Source: Amoeboradix gromovi
Taxonomy: Eukaryota; Sanchytriomycota; Sanchytriomycetes; Sanchytriales; Sanchytriaceae
Length of the DNA stretch: 25,774 bases
Direction of reading: 5' to 3'
Assembly: GCA_018985225.1 (NCBI GenBank)
Contig: JADGIF010000056.1
Coordinates: 1 to 25,774 of the forward strand
This document shows, in pieces, positions 7,690 to 16,744 of this stretch. Made by a program: the position numbers and the translations under genes. Under the pieces are notes generated by a model, which was given only the letters and a program-made list of their open reading frames with translations, had not been told where the DNA came from and searched no databases. Every line of letters starts with the position of its first letter. Within the stretch, counting starts at the first letter, position 1.

Positions 7690-10600
7690 ATGATTTACTG
7701 GTTCAACATTCTAACTGCATATGCGGATAACACGAACAACGAGTCAGTTGGGAACAACTCAAGTGGCACCAGTGATAATGGTTATAGCTACCAAGCAATG
7801 TATGGCGATGAATGGTATAACACTACAGAACCAATTCCCTATACCACCAGACCTGAAGCTAACGGTCCAGAACCTATTAAAATTGAGGTGAGAGTCAGCA
7901 GAAATGTTTCAATTGGAAGTGATGGTGACCGTGATATGCAGCTTGATTTTGCGGAAGTTCTTATTGATTTCGATCAGAACTTGTTTGTAGATGACATTCT
8001 GACAAGAAGCCCTATAGATATATTCTCAGAGCAATTATTTGTATCTTATGGAGGTTACTCGCAATCCACTCAGCCCAAGTCTACCTCATTCAGCAAAAAC
8101 CTTGTTCAGCTGAAGTGCGGTGAGAGACTTTTGAAACCCTTGGCTTATGATGATCAGTCCAACGGACCGAATCCTAATGGTATTTATGTAACTGCCAGCG
8201 TCACTTCACCGTTTTCAAGTTTCTTGATGGCAATGAATCAAAACATGATCAAAGAGCCAGCAATAGCAAACAGATTTACGTTTCTGGTTCTTTTAGGATT
8301 TAATGGTCAAGTACTCAATAAGTTTGACTTTTCTTCATGTACACTGAAATTTAACAACCCTAATTCGCCATTTCAAAGTAGCCAGGCACTCCAAAAGAGA
8401 TTTGTTAACATTCCTCACTACATTGTCAACAAAGATGGAACTCCAATCACGCAGGAAATACAGCTGGTTGCGGGTACTGAAGCTCAATGCACTTCAAGCG
8501 ATCTTAATAAGTTCTATGATCTGGCTCTGAGTGTCATTCAGCAGTTTGAAGGTAAGGACATAACTCAGAACGATTTTTATCGTATCCCATCAGTCTTTCA
8601 AGGTTTGAAGGCCAATGTAGCTTATGCGTCTTGTTTGCGTTATGTAACTTCATTGTTTACCAAGAGACAGGAGATGATTAACGTTATGACAAGTGCCAAC
8701 TGTCAGTACAATCAGAACGACACGCAATATTTATCAGATCCATGCTGCAATCAGCAACTAGGAGACACCCAATGCTGTGCACCACGTGTCAGATTGGTAC
8801 CTTTCACAATGGTTGATACTTTTAAGGATCAAGAAATTAACAAGTGCAGAAGCCCTTCCAAGGTGCAGTCCCTAATAACCAGTACAATGGAAATGATGAG
8901 ACAGCAGTCGATGCAATCAAGTAGCTACGATGCTCAAAAAGAATATGAGAAGTACAGCGACTTCTTTTCCACATGCAATGACCAAGTTTATAACCAGGAT
9001 TGCACTTCTGACTCACAGTGCTTAAGCGGTGTGTGTGCAGATTATAACCGCAAATGTTTGGTTCCATGGGGAAAAGACTCTACCTTGTTGCTACAGTGTT
9101 ATCTAAACCAAATGAAGCCGGAAATATTTTTTCAAATTAAAAGCGAATTGAGATTGCCATTTAGCAATAACGTTACTGAACAAGACTTAGCTCTTATAAA
9201 ATCAGATATAGAATCAAAATTGAGCGATTTTGACTGCGTTGGTAACAGTGCTTACCAAAGTGGGGGTACCAAGTCTTGCGACTACGTTCAGAACAGCGAT
9301 GGCTACTTTGTTCAACAATGCCATCCAGCAAATCAGGATAAATGTCTAGCTACCAAGAGCTGCAGTCTACAAAGTTATCCACCTTACAATGAGGATCAAT
9401 GTAATCAAATGAAACAAAAGCAACCAAATTTCTGCGCAAAATGTGATTATGGCTATTGCTACAATGTTGGCTATCCTTCTGTCTGTCAAGCTTATGTTCA
9501 ATCTGAGTCTCTCTGCGCCACTATAAATGGTACATTTACCACAAACAACTGGGGATATTCACAATGTACATTTAGTGCGCAAACCCGAAAAGATTGCGTA
9601 GGTGATTGCAAAGGTGATTATTGCAGATCGTATGCATATACCAACGATACCACCATGGATTCATGTTATGAAAGGCAACAGATGAGAAACAACAATAATG
9701 ACTCAGCACCAAGCTTTTATTGGAGTAATTACAACCCAGATGAAGCACCACGATGTGAAGTTTATTACAACAATAACTTTGGGGACTCCGCGTTTACTAA
9801 CGCATTAATGGATGGATTTATGATAAATATTGGAAAACAATTTCAAGCAGGTTTCTTAGATACTAGCGATACATGTACCAGTGGATTCTGCGACAATAGA
9901 AGAATTAGTACCACTAATAAAACTGAATGTGAAAACAGTGGATACTGCAACCGTGGATGCTCTAAATGTGTGAGCAACAACTATGAAAAAAACAAACAGT
10001 CAGCTTGTATTTACACTACGACAAGTAATAACTGTACAGTATCAAGTGGAACATATGAGGACGGTAAATGCTTATTGCAAGGAATTACGAAGGAAGAGTG
10101 TGATTTGAAGTCGGGTGAGCTAAAGACATGCGGTGACTATAATCAAATGCAGTGTGGAAAAGACAGCAGAACCGAATTTATGGACTGCAAATGGAATCAA
10201 TGGACCGATTGTGCTAGCAAGGACGAGTGTGAAGGAAATGGGGAGTGTGATGACTATGAATTCCAGTCCGATTGCCAGATGTCGAACTCATGTACCCCAG
10301 AAAACGATGGAGTGTGTTTGAACGACTTTTCTTACGCAAACGGATACAAAAGCTGTCCAATGAACAGCCAATGGAGCAGAACTGGATGTATCAGCAAAGG
10401 TGTGAAACGGGCAGACTGTGGTGGTATTTGGAAAAAAAGAGCCACAACTAAAGCAGAATGCAGTGCACATGGAAAGGGATGTTTTGAGAAAAGATACTAC
10501 CAGTACTCAAACAAGAATCAGACTGAATGCGATAAATGCAATGGTAAAGAAGTCGATTTGTATCGCTGGAGTAGCGGAATATGGAGAAATGGTAAAATGG

Positions 10601-11466
10601 TGCCTGGGGATTGGAAACCGGTTGCTTACAAGACGGAAAATCAGTTTATCAAAGTAGTGTCACGAGAAAGACTACAAGTTACAATTCAAAATAGTATTTC
10701 AGCAATTGTGGGAGCTAAAATATTAAACAGTATCAAGCAGTCATTTTTGGTTCCTTTACTAGCCATTAAGCAAATTGCTTGTTCTTGTAAATCAGACTCG
10801 GATTGCTTTTCAACTGACACTGTGCCATTAATGCAATGCAGAAGTGACCCTGGTATTCCTAATGACTGTGGAGTTACCACAAATGGTAGTTCGAACAGTT
10901 CAACTGGTACTCAGACAGGATTATTAACGGCGGCTGGATTCCTTGGAGAGTCTAACCAAACCAGTTTCAAATTGGTTAAGAGATTAACTTCGTCTGCTTA
11001 TGCAGTTGTTGTTGTCAGCGGCACATTGGTGGGACAGCTTATTGGAGACGGAAAAAGCTTCAAGTTTGATTCACCAATTTCTAGTTTTGTAGGATGTTTA
11101 GATGTTAACCAGCAGATTACACAGGATGCGCAGTATACGGTTTACGATGCGGTTATGGTACTGCCAAATGGAAAACTAAGTGCACCTTTACATGCTACAA
11201 TTACTATCAATGGTCTACAAATTTGTGGAAGTTTTACAAAAGAAGGGACTTACTTTCCTATAAAGAGGATTGAGAATGATGTGCAATATCAAAAATTGGA
11301 GACATCGCTGGATAGCAAAATGATGAACACAGATATTAAGAGCATTGGCGCCTCAGACTCAACAGTTTATTTAGCAACAACCACTAATATTCAGGGACTA
11401 GGAAACTCAGGAGTACAGATGGTTTGGGGAATTACCGTAGTAGTGTTTTTGCAACTCTTTTTATAA
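7690..11466 (+). CDS. large cysteine-rich, probably GPI-anchored surface protein (1258 aa)
   Basis: A single uninterrupted frame. It has a short signal peptide (MIYWFNILTAYA) and a threonine/asparagine-rich N-terminus with several N-glycosylation sequons. Residues about 60-330 are cysteine-poor and probably beta-rich. From about 340 to 960 it is dense in cysteine (for example DPCCNQQ...DTQCCAP, and repeated short C-x(2-6)-C spacings as in CASKDECEGNGECDDYE). A tail from about 960 to 1240 is poorer in cysteine. The last 13 residues (WGITVVVFLQLFL) are hydrophobic with no basic tail, preceded by a small-residue stretch (GNSG), as in GPI signals. I recognise no catalytic domain. An adhesin or wall/coat protein is likely but not shown. 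AATAAA at 11466-11471 overlaps the stop codon. Upstream ATG at 7681 is closed at once by TAG. Confidence 0.8.
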   Translation: MIYWFNILTAYADNTNNESVGNNSSGTSDNGYSYQAMYGDEWYNTTEPIPYTTRPEANGPEPIKIEVRVSRNVSIGSDGDRDMQLDFAEVLIDFDQNLFVDDILTRSPIDIFSEQLFVSYGGYSQSTQPKSTSFSKNLVQLKCGERLLKPLAYDDQSNGPNPNGIYVTASVTSPFSSFLMAMNQNMIKEPAIANRFTFLVLLGFNGQVLNKFDFSSCTLKFNNPNSPFQSSQALQKRFVNIPHYIVNKDGTPITQEIQLVAGTEAQCTSSDLNKFYDLALSVIQQFEGKDITQNDFYRIPSVFQGLKANVAYASCLRYVTSLFTKRQEMINVMTSANCQYNQNDTQYLSDPCCNQQLGDTQCCAPRVRLVPFTMVDTFKDQEINKCRSPSKVQSLITSTMEMMRQQSMQSSSYDAQKEYEKYSDFFSTCNDQVYNQDCTSDSQCLSGVCADYNRKCLVPWGKDSTLLLQCYLNQMKPEIFFQIKSELRLPFSNNVTEQDLALIKSDIESKLSDFDCVGNSAYQSGGTKSCDYVQNSDGYFVQQCHPANQDKCLATKSCSLQSYPPYNEDQCNQMKQKQPNFCAKCDYGYCYNVGYPSVCQAYVQSESLCATINGTFTTNNWGYSQCTFSAQTRKDCVGDCKGDYCRSYAYTNDTTMDSCYERQQMRNNNNDSAPSFYWSNYNPDEAPRCEVYYNNNFGDSAFTNALMDGFMINIGKQFQAGFLDTSDTCTSGFCDNRRISTTNKTECENSGYCNRGCSKCVSNNYEKNKQSACIYTTTSNNCTVSSGTYEDGKCLLQGITKEECDLKSGELKTCGDYNQMQCGKDSRTEFMDCKWNQWTDCASKDECEGNGECDDYEFQSDCQMSNSCTPENDGVCLNDFSYANGYKSCPMNSQWSRTGCISKGVKRADCGGIWKKRATTKAECSAHGKGCFEKRYYQYSNKNQTECDKCNGKEVDLYRWSSGIWRNGKMVPGDWKPVAYKTENQFIKVVSRERLQVTIQNSISAIVGAKILNSIKQSFLVPLLAIKQIACSCKSDSDCFSTDTVPLMQCRSDPGIPNDCGVTTNGSSNSSTGTQTGLLTAAGFLGESNQTSFKLVKRLTSSAYAVVVVSGTLVGQLIGDGKSFKFDSPISSFVGCLDVNQQITQDAQYTVYDAVMVLPNGKLSAPLHATITINGLQICGSFTKEGTYFPIKRIENDVQYQKLETSLDSKMMNTDIKSIGASDSTVYLATTTNIQGLGNSGVQMVWGITVVVFLQLFL

Positions 11467-12462
11467 ATAAATGTTAATTGCATCATTTTAGTAGTTCTAC
11501 TTTTCCTAATTTCATTAAATTGGTGCTTTTCAGAGCGACTTTGCTAAATTGGCTCTTCAATACTAAATAGTTAAAAAGCAAATGGAACATCAAACATAAA
11601 AACTGGACTAACTTTCTGAAATAGTTTGAATCATTATTTCAGCTTTATTACTTTATGGATTTAAGAGACGAGTGGACATTCACTAGTTGCGGAGTTGACG
11701 AGTATAAAAGGAAAATAAATATTCTGTACAGCTATTCTCTTACTCTTTCATCCAATCTTTATTTCAAATAAAATATCACTATTACTCTGTAAAAACTAGA
11801 ATAGATAAGAGTAATGATGTTAGTATAACATTACAAAATGACTCTAGAAATGAGTACCGTCTAAGAAAATGCACCTCTTGCTTAGAGGCTCAAAGACCTC
11901 ATATATTTGAACGAGATGCAGGATTTTTTACTTTTATTTTGAAGAGGGAATACAATCAATGAAAGAAAATTGGTATAACAGAAGATCTTTTATTAATGAT
12001 TTCCTGCGTATGGAGCACCTCCTTTAAAAACGAGTTAGTCTAGTTTTTATATTTGGTGTCCCACATACTACGGGATGTGATCCAAGCGAATCCGTCAAGT
12101 ATTGAGAGTTCCACATTAAATCTAAAAATCGTAGCGATTTTGTATTATTTTCTTAAAGTAGTGCTAAATTGAAAAACAGAACGATAGGTGTTAATGAACA
12201 GATTCGCGTTAGTGTTTATAAGCAGTTCTTAGTAGTCTAATTCGGTGCTCTTCACTTGGAGTATATTCGCATAGAACACGCAATATAAATCACTTTACCA
12301 CTCGTTAAATAGTGCTGAAGTTACTGTTAGCACCACTTGTCAACATTTTAATCCAATAATCTTCAGGTAGTCAAGTACACCTTGTAGCAATAATATCTCA
12401 TCTGGATTTGATAGTTATTTTTTATCAATCGGTTGTTGGCACTTGAGAGCCAATCATCATAA
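11467..12462. other. intergenic, mostly a dispersed repeat copy
   Basis: About 1 kb without a gene. The middle (11683-12063) is copy 1 of a dispersed repeat. 11467-11682 holds the polyadenylation region of the large cysteine-rich gene and nothing else I can name. 12064-12462 precedes the first LRR gene and is presumably its promoter. Confidence 0.5.
11683..12063 (+). repeat. dispersed repeat, copy 1 (381 nt)
   Basis: From CTAGTTGCGGAGTTGACGAG to TTTATATTTGGTGTCCCA this segment matches 21636-22302 in the same orientation, in two long blocks: the first about 85 nt, and about 220 nt from GAGTACCGTCTAAG to the end. Copy 2 has extra sequence in the middle. The blocks are non-coding with scattered AATAAA. 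Trimmed to TG...CA ends it could be a solo LTR; a MITE or SINE is equally possible. Confidence 0.7.
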
Positions 12463-12504
12463 TTGCCATTGTTGCTTAAAGCAACTCGAGCGCGTTTAGA
12501 TAAT

Positions 12505-13605
12505 ATGTTCACTCTACTCTTCAGCCTAGTTACGTCTACATCTGATGACTGCCCTGACTTGATAAGTTTCGCTTATGGTTTGAATATGCATATAAAGCAA
12601 CCCGCTGTCATGGCGAGTCTACTGGTGGATTGCTGCGTATATGCCAAGACCAAGGTCGTGTGCTCAGCAGATACCAACAGAGTGACCGGATTTGACTGGT
12701 ACAGAATGTCGCTAAACGGAACCATGAATGGGACTGCTATTCCATCTGCGATGACTGGAATATACTTGTATCAAAACACCTTGACAGGATCACTACCAGT
12801 CCTTCCTTCATCATTAGTAAGCATAAACATTTACGGTAATCGTTTGAATGGTACCATTATGTCTCCACTACCTGTGAGCATGCAGGGATTCTCTATTTCA
12901 AACAACTACTTAGTTGGCGGCTTGCCGAATCCCTTACCTCCAAAACTTCAAGAATTGGCTGTACAAGTGAATAAACTATCAGGTCTGGTTCCTCCTTTAC
13001 CAACCTCGTTGACAATTTTAGATTTGGGCAATAACAAGTTCTCCGGAATAGTAGAGATGCTAAAACCCACGACTTTGAATGTAAATGATAACTTCATCAC
13101 AAACGTTATCATTCAGAATTTCAACTCACTCAACCTCTTATTAACTAGCTGTGATATATCAAACAATCCTCTTTTGGAGCACTTCAATGATACCAACTTA
13201 CAAAGATGCACCAAAAACGACTTGTACAGCATTAACGACTTGCCTGTAACTATTAGCAGTTCCTTAGGGCTTGCAACTTCTACTAGCAAATTTACGACAT
13301 TTAACTTCAAATCCACTTTTATTCAGAAACCTAATCCTCAAACCACTGTCAAAACTTCTTCAGTATATCTTTCCAGTACCGAGAATGTCAAGTATGTGGG
13401 CTTATTAACTATAAACCCGCTAATCCGTTTTTCTAAATTGAGTGTACTAGAGTGGGTAGGAATAGTTATAAAATGGATTATTGGCATTGTCTGTATCCGA
13501 ACAATTATAAGTTATACTCCGTTCAAAAGAGAATGGAAAAACTACTCCTCCAGGCAACACCAAGCTTCTACAAGCAGCGGCTTTTCTATTTCAGTGGTTC
13601 GATAA
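12505..13605 (+). CDS. LRR single-span membrane protein 1 (366 aa)
   Basis: Type I surface protein. Met 12505 starts a short signal peptide (MFTLLFSLVTST) followed by a cysteine cap (DDC..L...DCC...V.C) like the LRRNT of plant-type LRR proteins. The frame is open to ATG 12463, which would add 14 polar/basic residues. About six leucine-rich repeats follow, 21-22 residues each (SL..I.I..N.L.G.....PLP type). A conserved closing segment (CDISNNPLLEHFND...CTKN) comes next, then a Ser/Thr-rich stalk, one membrane span near residues 314-336, and a short basic cytoplasmic tail starting YTPFKREW. There is no kinase. It is paralogous along its length to the gene at 20285. AATAAA at 13604-13609 overlaps the stop. 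The gene converges on the chitin synthase, with 50 nt between stops. Confidence 0.85.
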   Translation: MFTLLFSLVTSTSDDCPDLISFAYGLNMHIKQPAVMASLLVDCCVYAKTKVVCSADTNRVTGFDWYRMSLNGTMNGTAIPSAMTGIYLYQNTLTGSLPVLPSSLVSINIYGNRLNGTIMSPLPVSMQGFSISNNYLVGGLPNPLPPKLQELAVQVNKLSGLVPPLPTSLTILDLGNNKFSGIVEMLKPTTLNVNDNFITNVIIQNFNSLNLLLTSCDISNNPLLEHFNDTNLQRCTKNDLYSINDLPVTISSSLGLATSTSKFTTFNFKSTFIQKPNPQTTVKTSSVYLSSTENVKYVGLLTINPLIRFSKLSVLEWVGIVIKWIIGIVCIRTIISYTPFKREWKNYSSRQHQASTSSGFSISVVR

Positions 13606-13655
13606 TAAACATCTTACAAATCAAAATTTGAGCAGTATGGGTTTTAAATAATAAT

Positions 13656-15389
13656 TTATTTTGTGTCGCTGCTTCCTGAACTCTCATCAATCAATCCCTT
13701 CAATTCTTGCAACGAATCTCTGGACATCATTTCATCCATTAATGCTTGTGAATTGTGAACTTGCAACATGTCCTCATTAGTTTCTGCACTTATTCTGGGT
13801 CCTCCCCAACTTCTTGTATTAAATGTGTAGATTCCATAAATATAAATCAAAGTATAAACAAAAGAGTTAACTAGACACATCAATGGGAACACAACAATCA
13901 TGGACCAAAATCTATATCTAATGCTATAAAATATTAAAATTATCCACTGAGCGATAAAAGGTAATGAGAAGAAAAGCAATACTTTGAATCCTGACTGATA
14001 GCCAGAACCATAACTTAAAGCAAATATAACCACAGTAACCGCAATAAATCGACTGCAATATTCCAATACTTTCCATAACAACAAGAATGGGATTCTCTGC
14101 CACAGATCAATCGAAATGATCATCCATGCTTCGTTGGCAACAGCACCCAGCAACCATCGCCTGCGTTGTTTCAGCAATGATTTTAGATCACCAACTGCTC
14201 GAGTAGAGGCGTGTGCATGAATGCACATACCGTTAGCAAATGAGTCGTAGTTCTGCATTAGCAAATGGGTCAAATATCTATCTTCACCTAGATGAAAACG
14301 GTGATAGTCCATCGCAGTGTCTTGCTTTAAATCACTGAAATAAATCTTACCAACACGTCGAAATGCGCCGTATCTAACCATAGTCAACGCTCCTGGCAAA
14401 CAAGTAACACCACCCAAAGAACTTTCCATAACACGAACTACCATTTGACCCTGCATGTACTCTGCGTTTTGATAATGCTGCAAAGGATCCCACCAATGTT
14501 TACTAAAACAGCTAATGTAGCCAGTTATGGCCTTTCTTCTTGCGTCTCTACTCATCATAGAAGCCATGTTATGCATCGCAAACTTGTCTAAGACAATGTC
14601 ACTATCTACCAGTAATATATGATGGTCATTCAGCATATCATCTGCGCCAACATTTCTCTCTCTGATAATCTCCCAAGCAGATTTTTGAGCGATTCTCTTG
14701 CCTCCATGGACTGATCGAGTTACAATCATTTCGTTTCCGTTATTCACTTGAAAAACTAAGCTTCTAGGCATATCTTGACATAAAGGAACCTTGAACTCTT
14801 TCAATAATGCTAAATAAAGGATGCTGATCTCTTCGCTGTCAAAAGTGCAGTACAAACTAATTTGGCCTTCAAACTTGCTATTAATGATGCTATATACCGC
14901 AGCAAGCAAATCATTAATATCCTCATTGTATATAGGCATAATTACACTGATTTTAGGCGCATATCCTTCCATTTTGGTTTTTCTACGCCATCCTTTTTGA
15001 TGGAAGAAAACCAAAAAAGTACAAATAACAGGAAGAACACCAAAAAATGTGTATGTTATAAACACAATATAAAATGACTGTTCTTTTAAGAAATATGGCA
15101 TTTTGAGAGTATACTCTATAGGAAGCAAGGCGTACACAATAGGAATATACATTACTCTAATGTAAATAAATAGAATAATTAAAAACAAAGACGGAATTCT
15201 GTGCTTAACATTTCCTAAAAACACCAACTTCACCGGCACTAACGTAAATATGGCAGTAAAAGATATGAATTCCACAACACCATATGCGATAATAATCCAG
15301 CTCACTATTTGCAGCCACAGTGGAGGAACATCTGATGTTCTCTCTGAAGATCCAATAAACTGGGACACAATATCGGGAAGATCACTCAT
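13656..15389 (-). CDS. chitin synthase, division II type (577 aa)
   Basis: Processive GT2 enzyme of the plasma membrane that polymerises UDP-GlcNAc into chitin. Numbered from Met 15389 (the frame is open to 15473, where residues 1-28 look untranslated or non-functional): N-terminal spans at about 25-130; glycosyltransferase core with SVIMPIYNE, LLVDSD at about 259-264, QNAEY at 307-311, CLPGALTMVR at 330, GEDRYLT at 368-374 and QRRRW at 408-412; then four to five membrane spans and NTRSWGGPR at about 524. These are the chitin synthase signatures (QxxEY, EDR, QRRRW). It lacks a myosin motor and cytochrome b5, so it is a short class. It is divergent from a 50-aa membrane peptide. AATAAA (13655-13660) overlaps the stop. 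Confidence 0.9.
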   Translation of the reverse strand: MSDLPDIVSQFIGSSERTSDVPPLWLQIVSWIIIAYGVVEFISFTAIFTLVPVKLVFLGNVKHRIPSLFLIILFIYIRVMYIPIVYALLPIEYTLKMPYFLKEQSFYIVFITYTFFGVLPVICTFLVFFHQKGWRRKTKMEGYAPKISVIMPIYNEDINDLLAAVYSIINSKFEGQISLYCTFDSEEISILYLALLKEFKVPLCQDMPRSLVFQVNNGNEMIVTRSVHGGKRIAQKSAWEIIRERNVGADDMLNDHHILLVDSDIVLDKFAMHNMASMMSRDARRKAITGYISCFSKHWWDPLQHYQNAEYMQGQMVVRVMESSLGGVTCLPGALTMVRYGAFRRVGKIYFSDLKQDTAMDYHRFHLGEDRYLTHLLMQNYDSFANGMCIHAHASTRAVGDLKSLLKQRRRWLLGAVANEAWMIISIDLWQRIPFLLLWKVLEYCSRFIAVTVVIFALSYGSGYQSGFKVLLFFSLPFIAQWIILIFYSIRYRFWSMIVVFPLMCLVNSFVYTLIYIYGIYTFNTRSWGGPRISAETNEDMLQVHNSQALMDEMMSRDSLQELKGLIDESSGSSDTK

Positions 15390-15488
15390 GAAATGAAATG
15401 CGTATTGAGGGGTTACTTTGGTAAAACACTTGGATTCTGTGTGTGTATTTGATAGGGTAAGCATTTGCATCACGGAGATGGATAAAAC

Positions 15489-15641
15489 ATGGAAAGCGAG
15501 CAGTTAATTACTATCATTGTGGGATGCGTGATAGTGTTAGCATTGATAGGACTAGTAGCCATCTGCCCGTTAATAAATAAAGTCAAAAATAGAAATAGAT
15601 TGAAAATTAACGCGGATTTAGCTCCTGTCGTACACGACTAG
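15489..15641 (+). CDS. small single-span membrane peptide (50 aa)
   Basis: ATG 15489 opens a 50-codon frame, MESEQL then about 22 hydrophobic residues (ITIIVGCVIVLALIGLVAIC), then PLINKVKNRNRLK and a short tail ending VVHD, TAG at 15639-15641. AATAAA follows at 15653-15658. There is no signal peptide. The span and basic flank predict a single-pass protein with cytosolic C-terminus. It is divergent from the chitin synthase, with 99 nt between the chosen starts (15 nt if the longer synthase start is used), so the two may share a promoter. Its span ends in CP followed by basic residues, as in the neighbouring CBM18 proteins (GCPVYFK, GCPLYFK). A small subunit or regulator of the synthase is possible but is inference. 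Confidence 0.6.
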   Translation: MESEQLITIIVGCVIVLALIGLVAICPLINKVKNRNRLKINADLAPVVHD

Positions 15642-15726
15642 TGATAAGTTTAAATAAAATGATTATGCTTAACAAACTGCTTAAATTTTGAAGCTAATTT
15701 TTAAAACTGTAATTTATTAACTTAAA

Positions 15727-16263
15727 TCATAGTGTTTCGATTGTTGAATTAGAATTTTTTAGTTTTAACTTTGAACTAACATGCCTCAAAATCATAAGAG
15801 AGTGCTTTTTCACTAAACTTTGTTGATCAGGTGAAGTTGGAGAAGGAGCATCAATAAACTTTGAGCTTCTTGTCTTTCTTAGTTTGAAATACACGGGACA
15901 GCCAAAAAGCATTAATATAAGCAAAACACCAATTATTATTCCAACCAGAGCAATTCCTACTTGCGCTGAATTAGTGGGACTCAACACGTCTTTATACCCA
16001 TAATCTGAGCATAATTTCTCGTTGGTCTCCGGGCAATTGTGGCATATATCCTTTGTAGTGTTGAACCCACAGTCTATTTTAGTTATAGGGGCCTGAGGTT
16101 TACAGTCGCCAAACTCCGCCTGGCAACCACTACCACAATGTAAGCGACTAATTCCACAATATCCGGTTGCAGAACAACAGTAATTATTGGGACACCTTGC
16201 CTCTTTCTTGTTAATTGTTCCACAGCGTCCATCCTTTGCAAATGCTAGTGCAAGGTAGATCAT
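15727..16263 (-). CDS. CBM18 (hevein-type) chitin-binding single-span membrane protein 1 (178 aa)
   Basis: Predicted surface protein that binds chitin. It has a very short signal (MIYLALAFA). A hevein-like CBM18 domain spans residues 14-54, with eight cysteines in the order C-C-CC-C-C-C-C and the NNYCCSATGYCG core. A second cysteine cluster at 65-85 (CGF...KDICHNC...NEKLCSDYGY) is shared only with the neighbouring paralogue and is not a family I know. One membrane span covers about 102-124, ending GCPVYFK, followed by a basic cytosolic tail of about 50 residues with Ser/Thr/Pro. Minus-strand AATAAA at 15713-15718 lies 9 nt past TGA. It is divergent from its paralogue at 16745. Confidence 0.85.
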   Translation of the reverse strand: MIYLALAFAKDGRCGTINKKEARCPNNYCCSATGYCGISRLHCGSGCQAEFGDCKPQAPITKIDCGFNTTKDICHNCPETNEKLCSDYGYKDVLSPTNSAQVGIALVGIIIGVLLILMLFGCPVYFKLRKTRSSKFIDAPSPTSPDQQSLVKKHSLMILRHVSSKLKLKNSNSTIETL

Positions 16264-16744
16264 ACGTAAATACTCCTAAAGGAGATTTGTACAACGCCCA
16301 TTTGCCCTCCTGCAACAACTGTTACCTGAAATGAGGTTTCAACATTTAATGCGAAGCGGTATTAAGTACCAAAAAGCTTCAATTATGTAGACGAAATCTA
16401 AATCATTCTTGTTCTTTTTTCGCCATTAGCTGTAGTGTAAAATTCGGTATGCTAGTTATAATTTTATGCTGCCGCCAATGTTTTGCAGATAATCTTGTAA
16501 GACTGGCACATTATAGCTATAATTTGTGTTCTTATTCATGCAAATTCCAAATAAGAGCAAGACATAAGCTCTGAGTAAGAGAAGAATGAGCAGCGGACAA
16601 ACGCAAATGATGCGAAAGGAACATTGTTTATGTTCCTAATTTTTGCGAATACTGATGTTATCAAGTAGTGATTGGCAAATTCACGTGCGGATTATAATTT
16701 CATAATGTTAGTAGCTACATAACACGGAGAAAGCCATTGTTGAG
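16264..16744. promoter_or_regulatory. divergent intergenic region between two CBM18 genes
   Basis: About 480 nt between divergent paralogues, so it should carry both promoters. I see no repeat or RNA gene. An ATG at 16630 opens nine hydrophobic codons (MFLIFANTD) before a stop. These could be a missing signal-peptide exon for the gene at 16745 if spliced from 16657 to 16756, though that 100-nt intron would be far longer than the two proven ones. Confidence 0.35.

Noticed and set aside
8837-10880. Several 60-80-codon ORFs overlapping the 1258-aa protein (both strands)
   Set aside because: They lie wholly inside a long open frame with signal peptide and consistent composition; chance frames.
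12463-12504. Upstream Met of LRR protein 1 as the start
   Set aside because: It would place 14 polar/basic residues ahead of the signal peptide; Met 12505 fits the short signals of neighbouring proteins. Not excluded.
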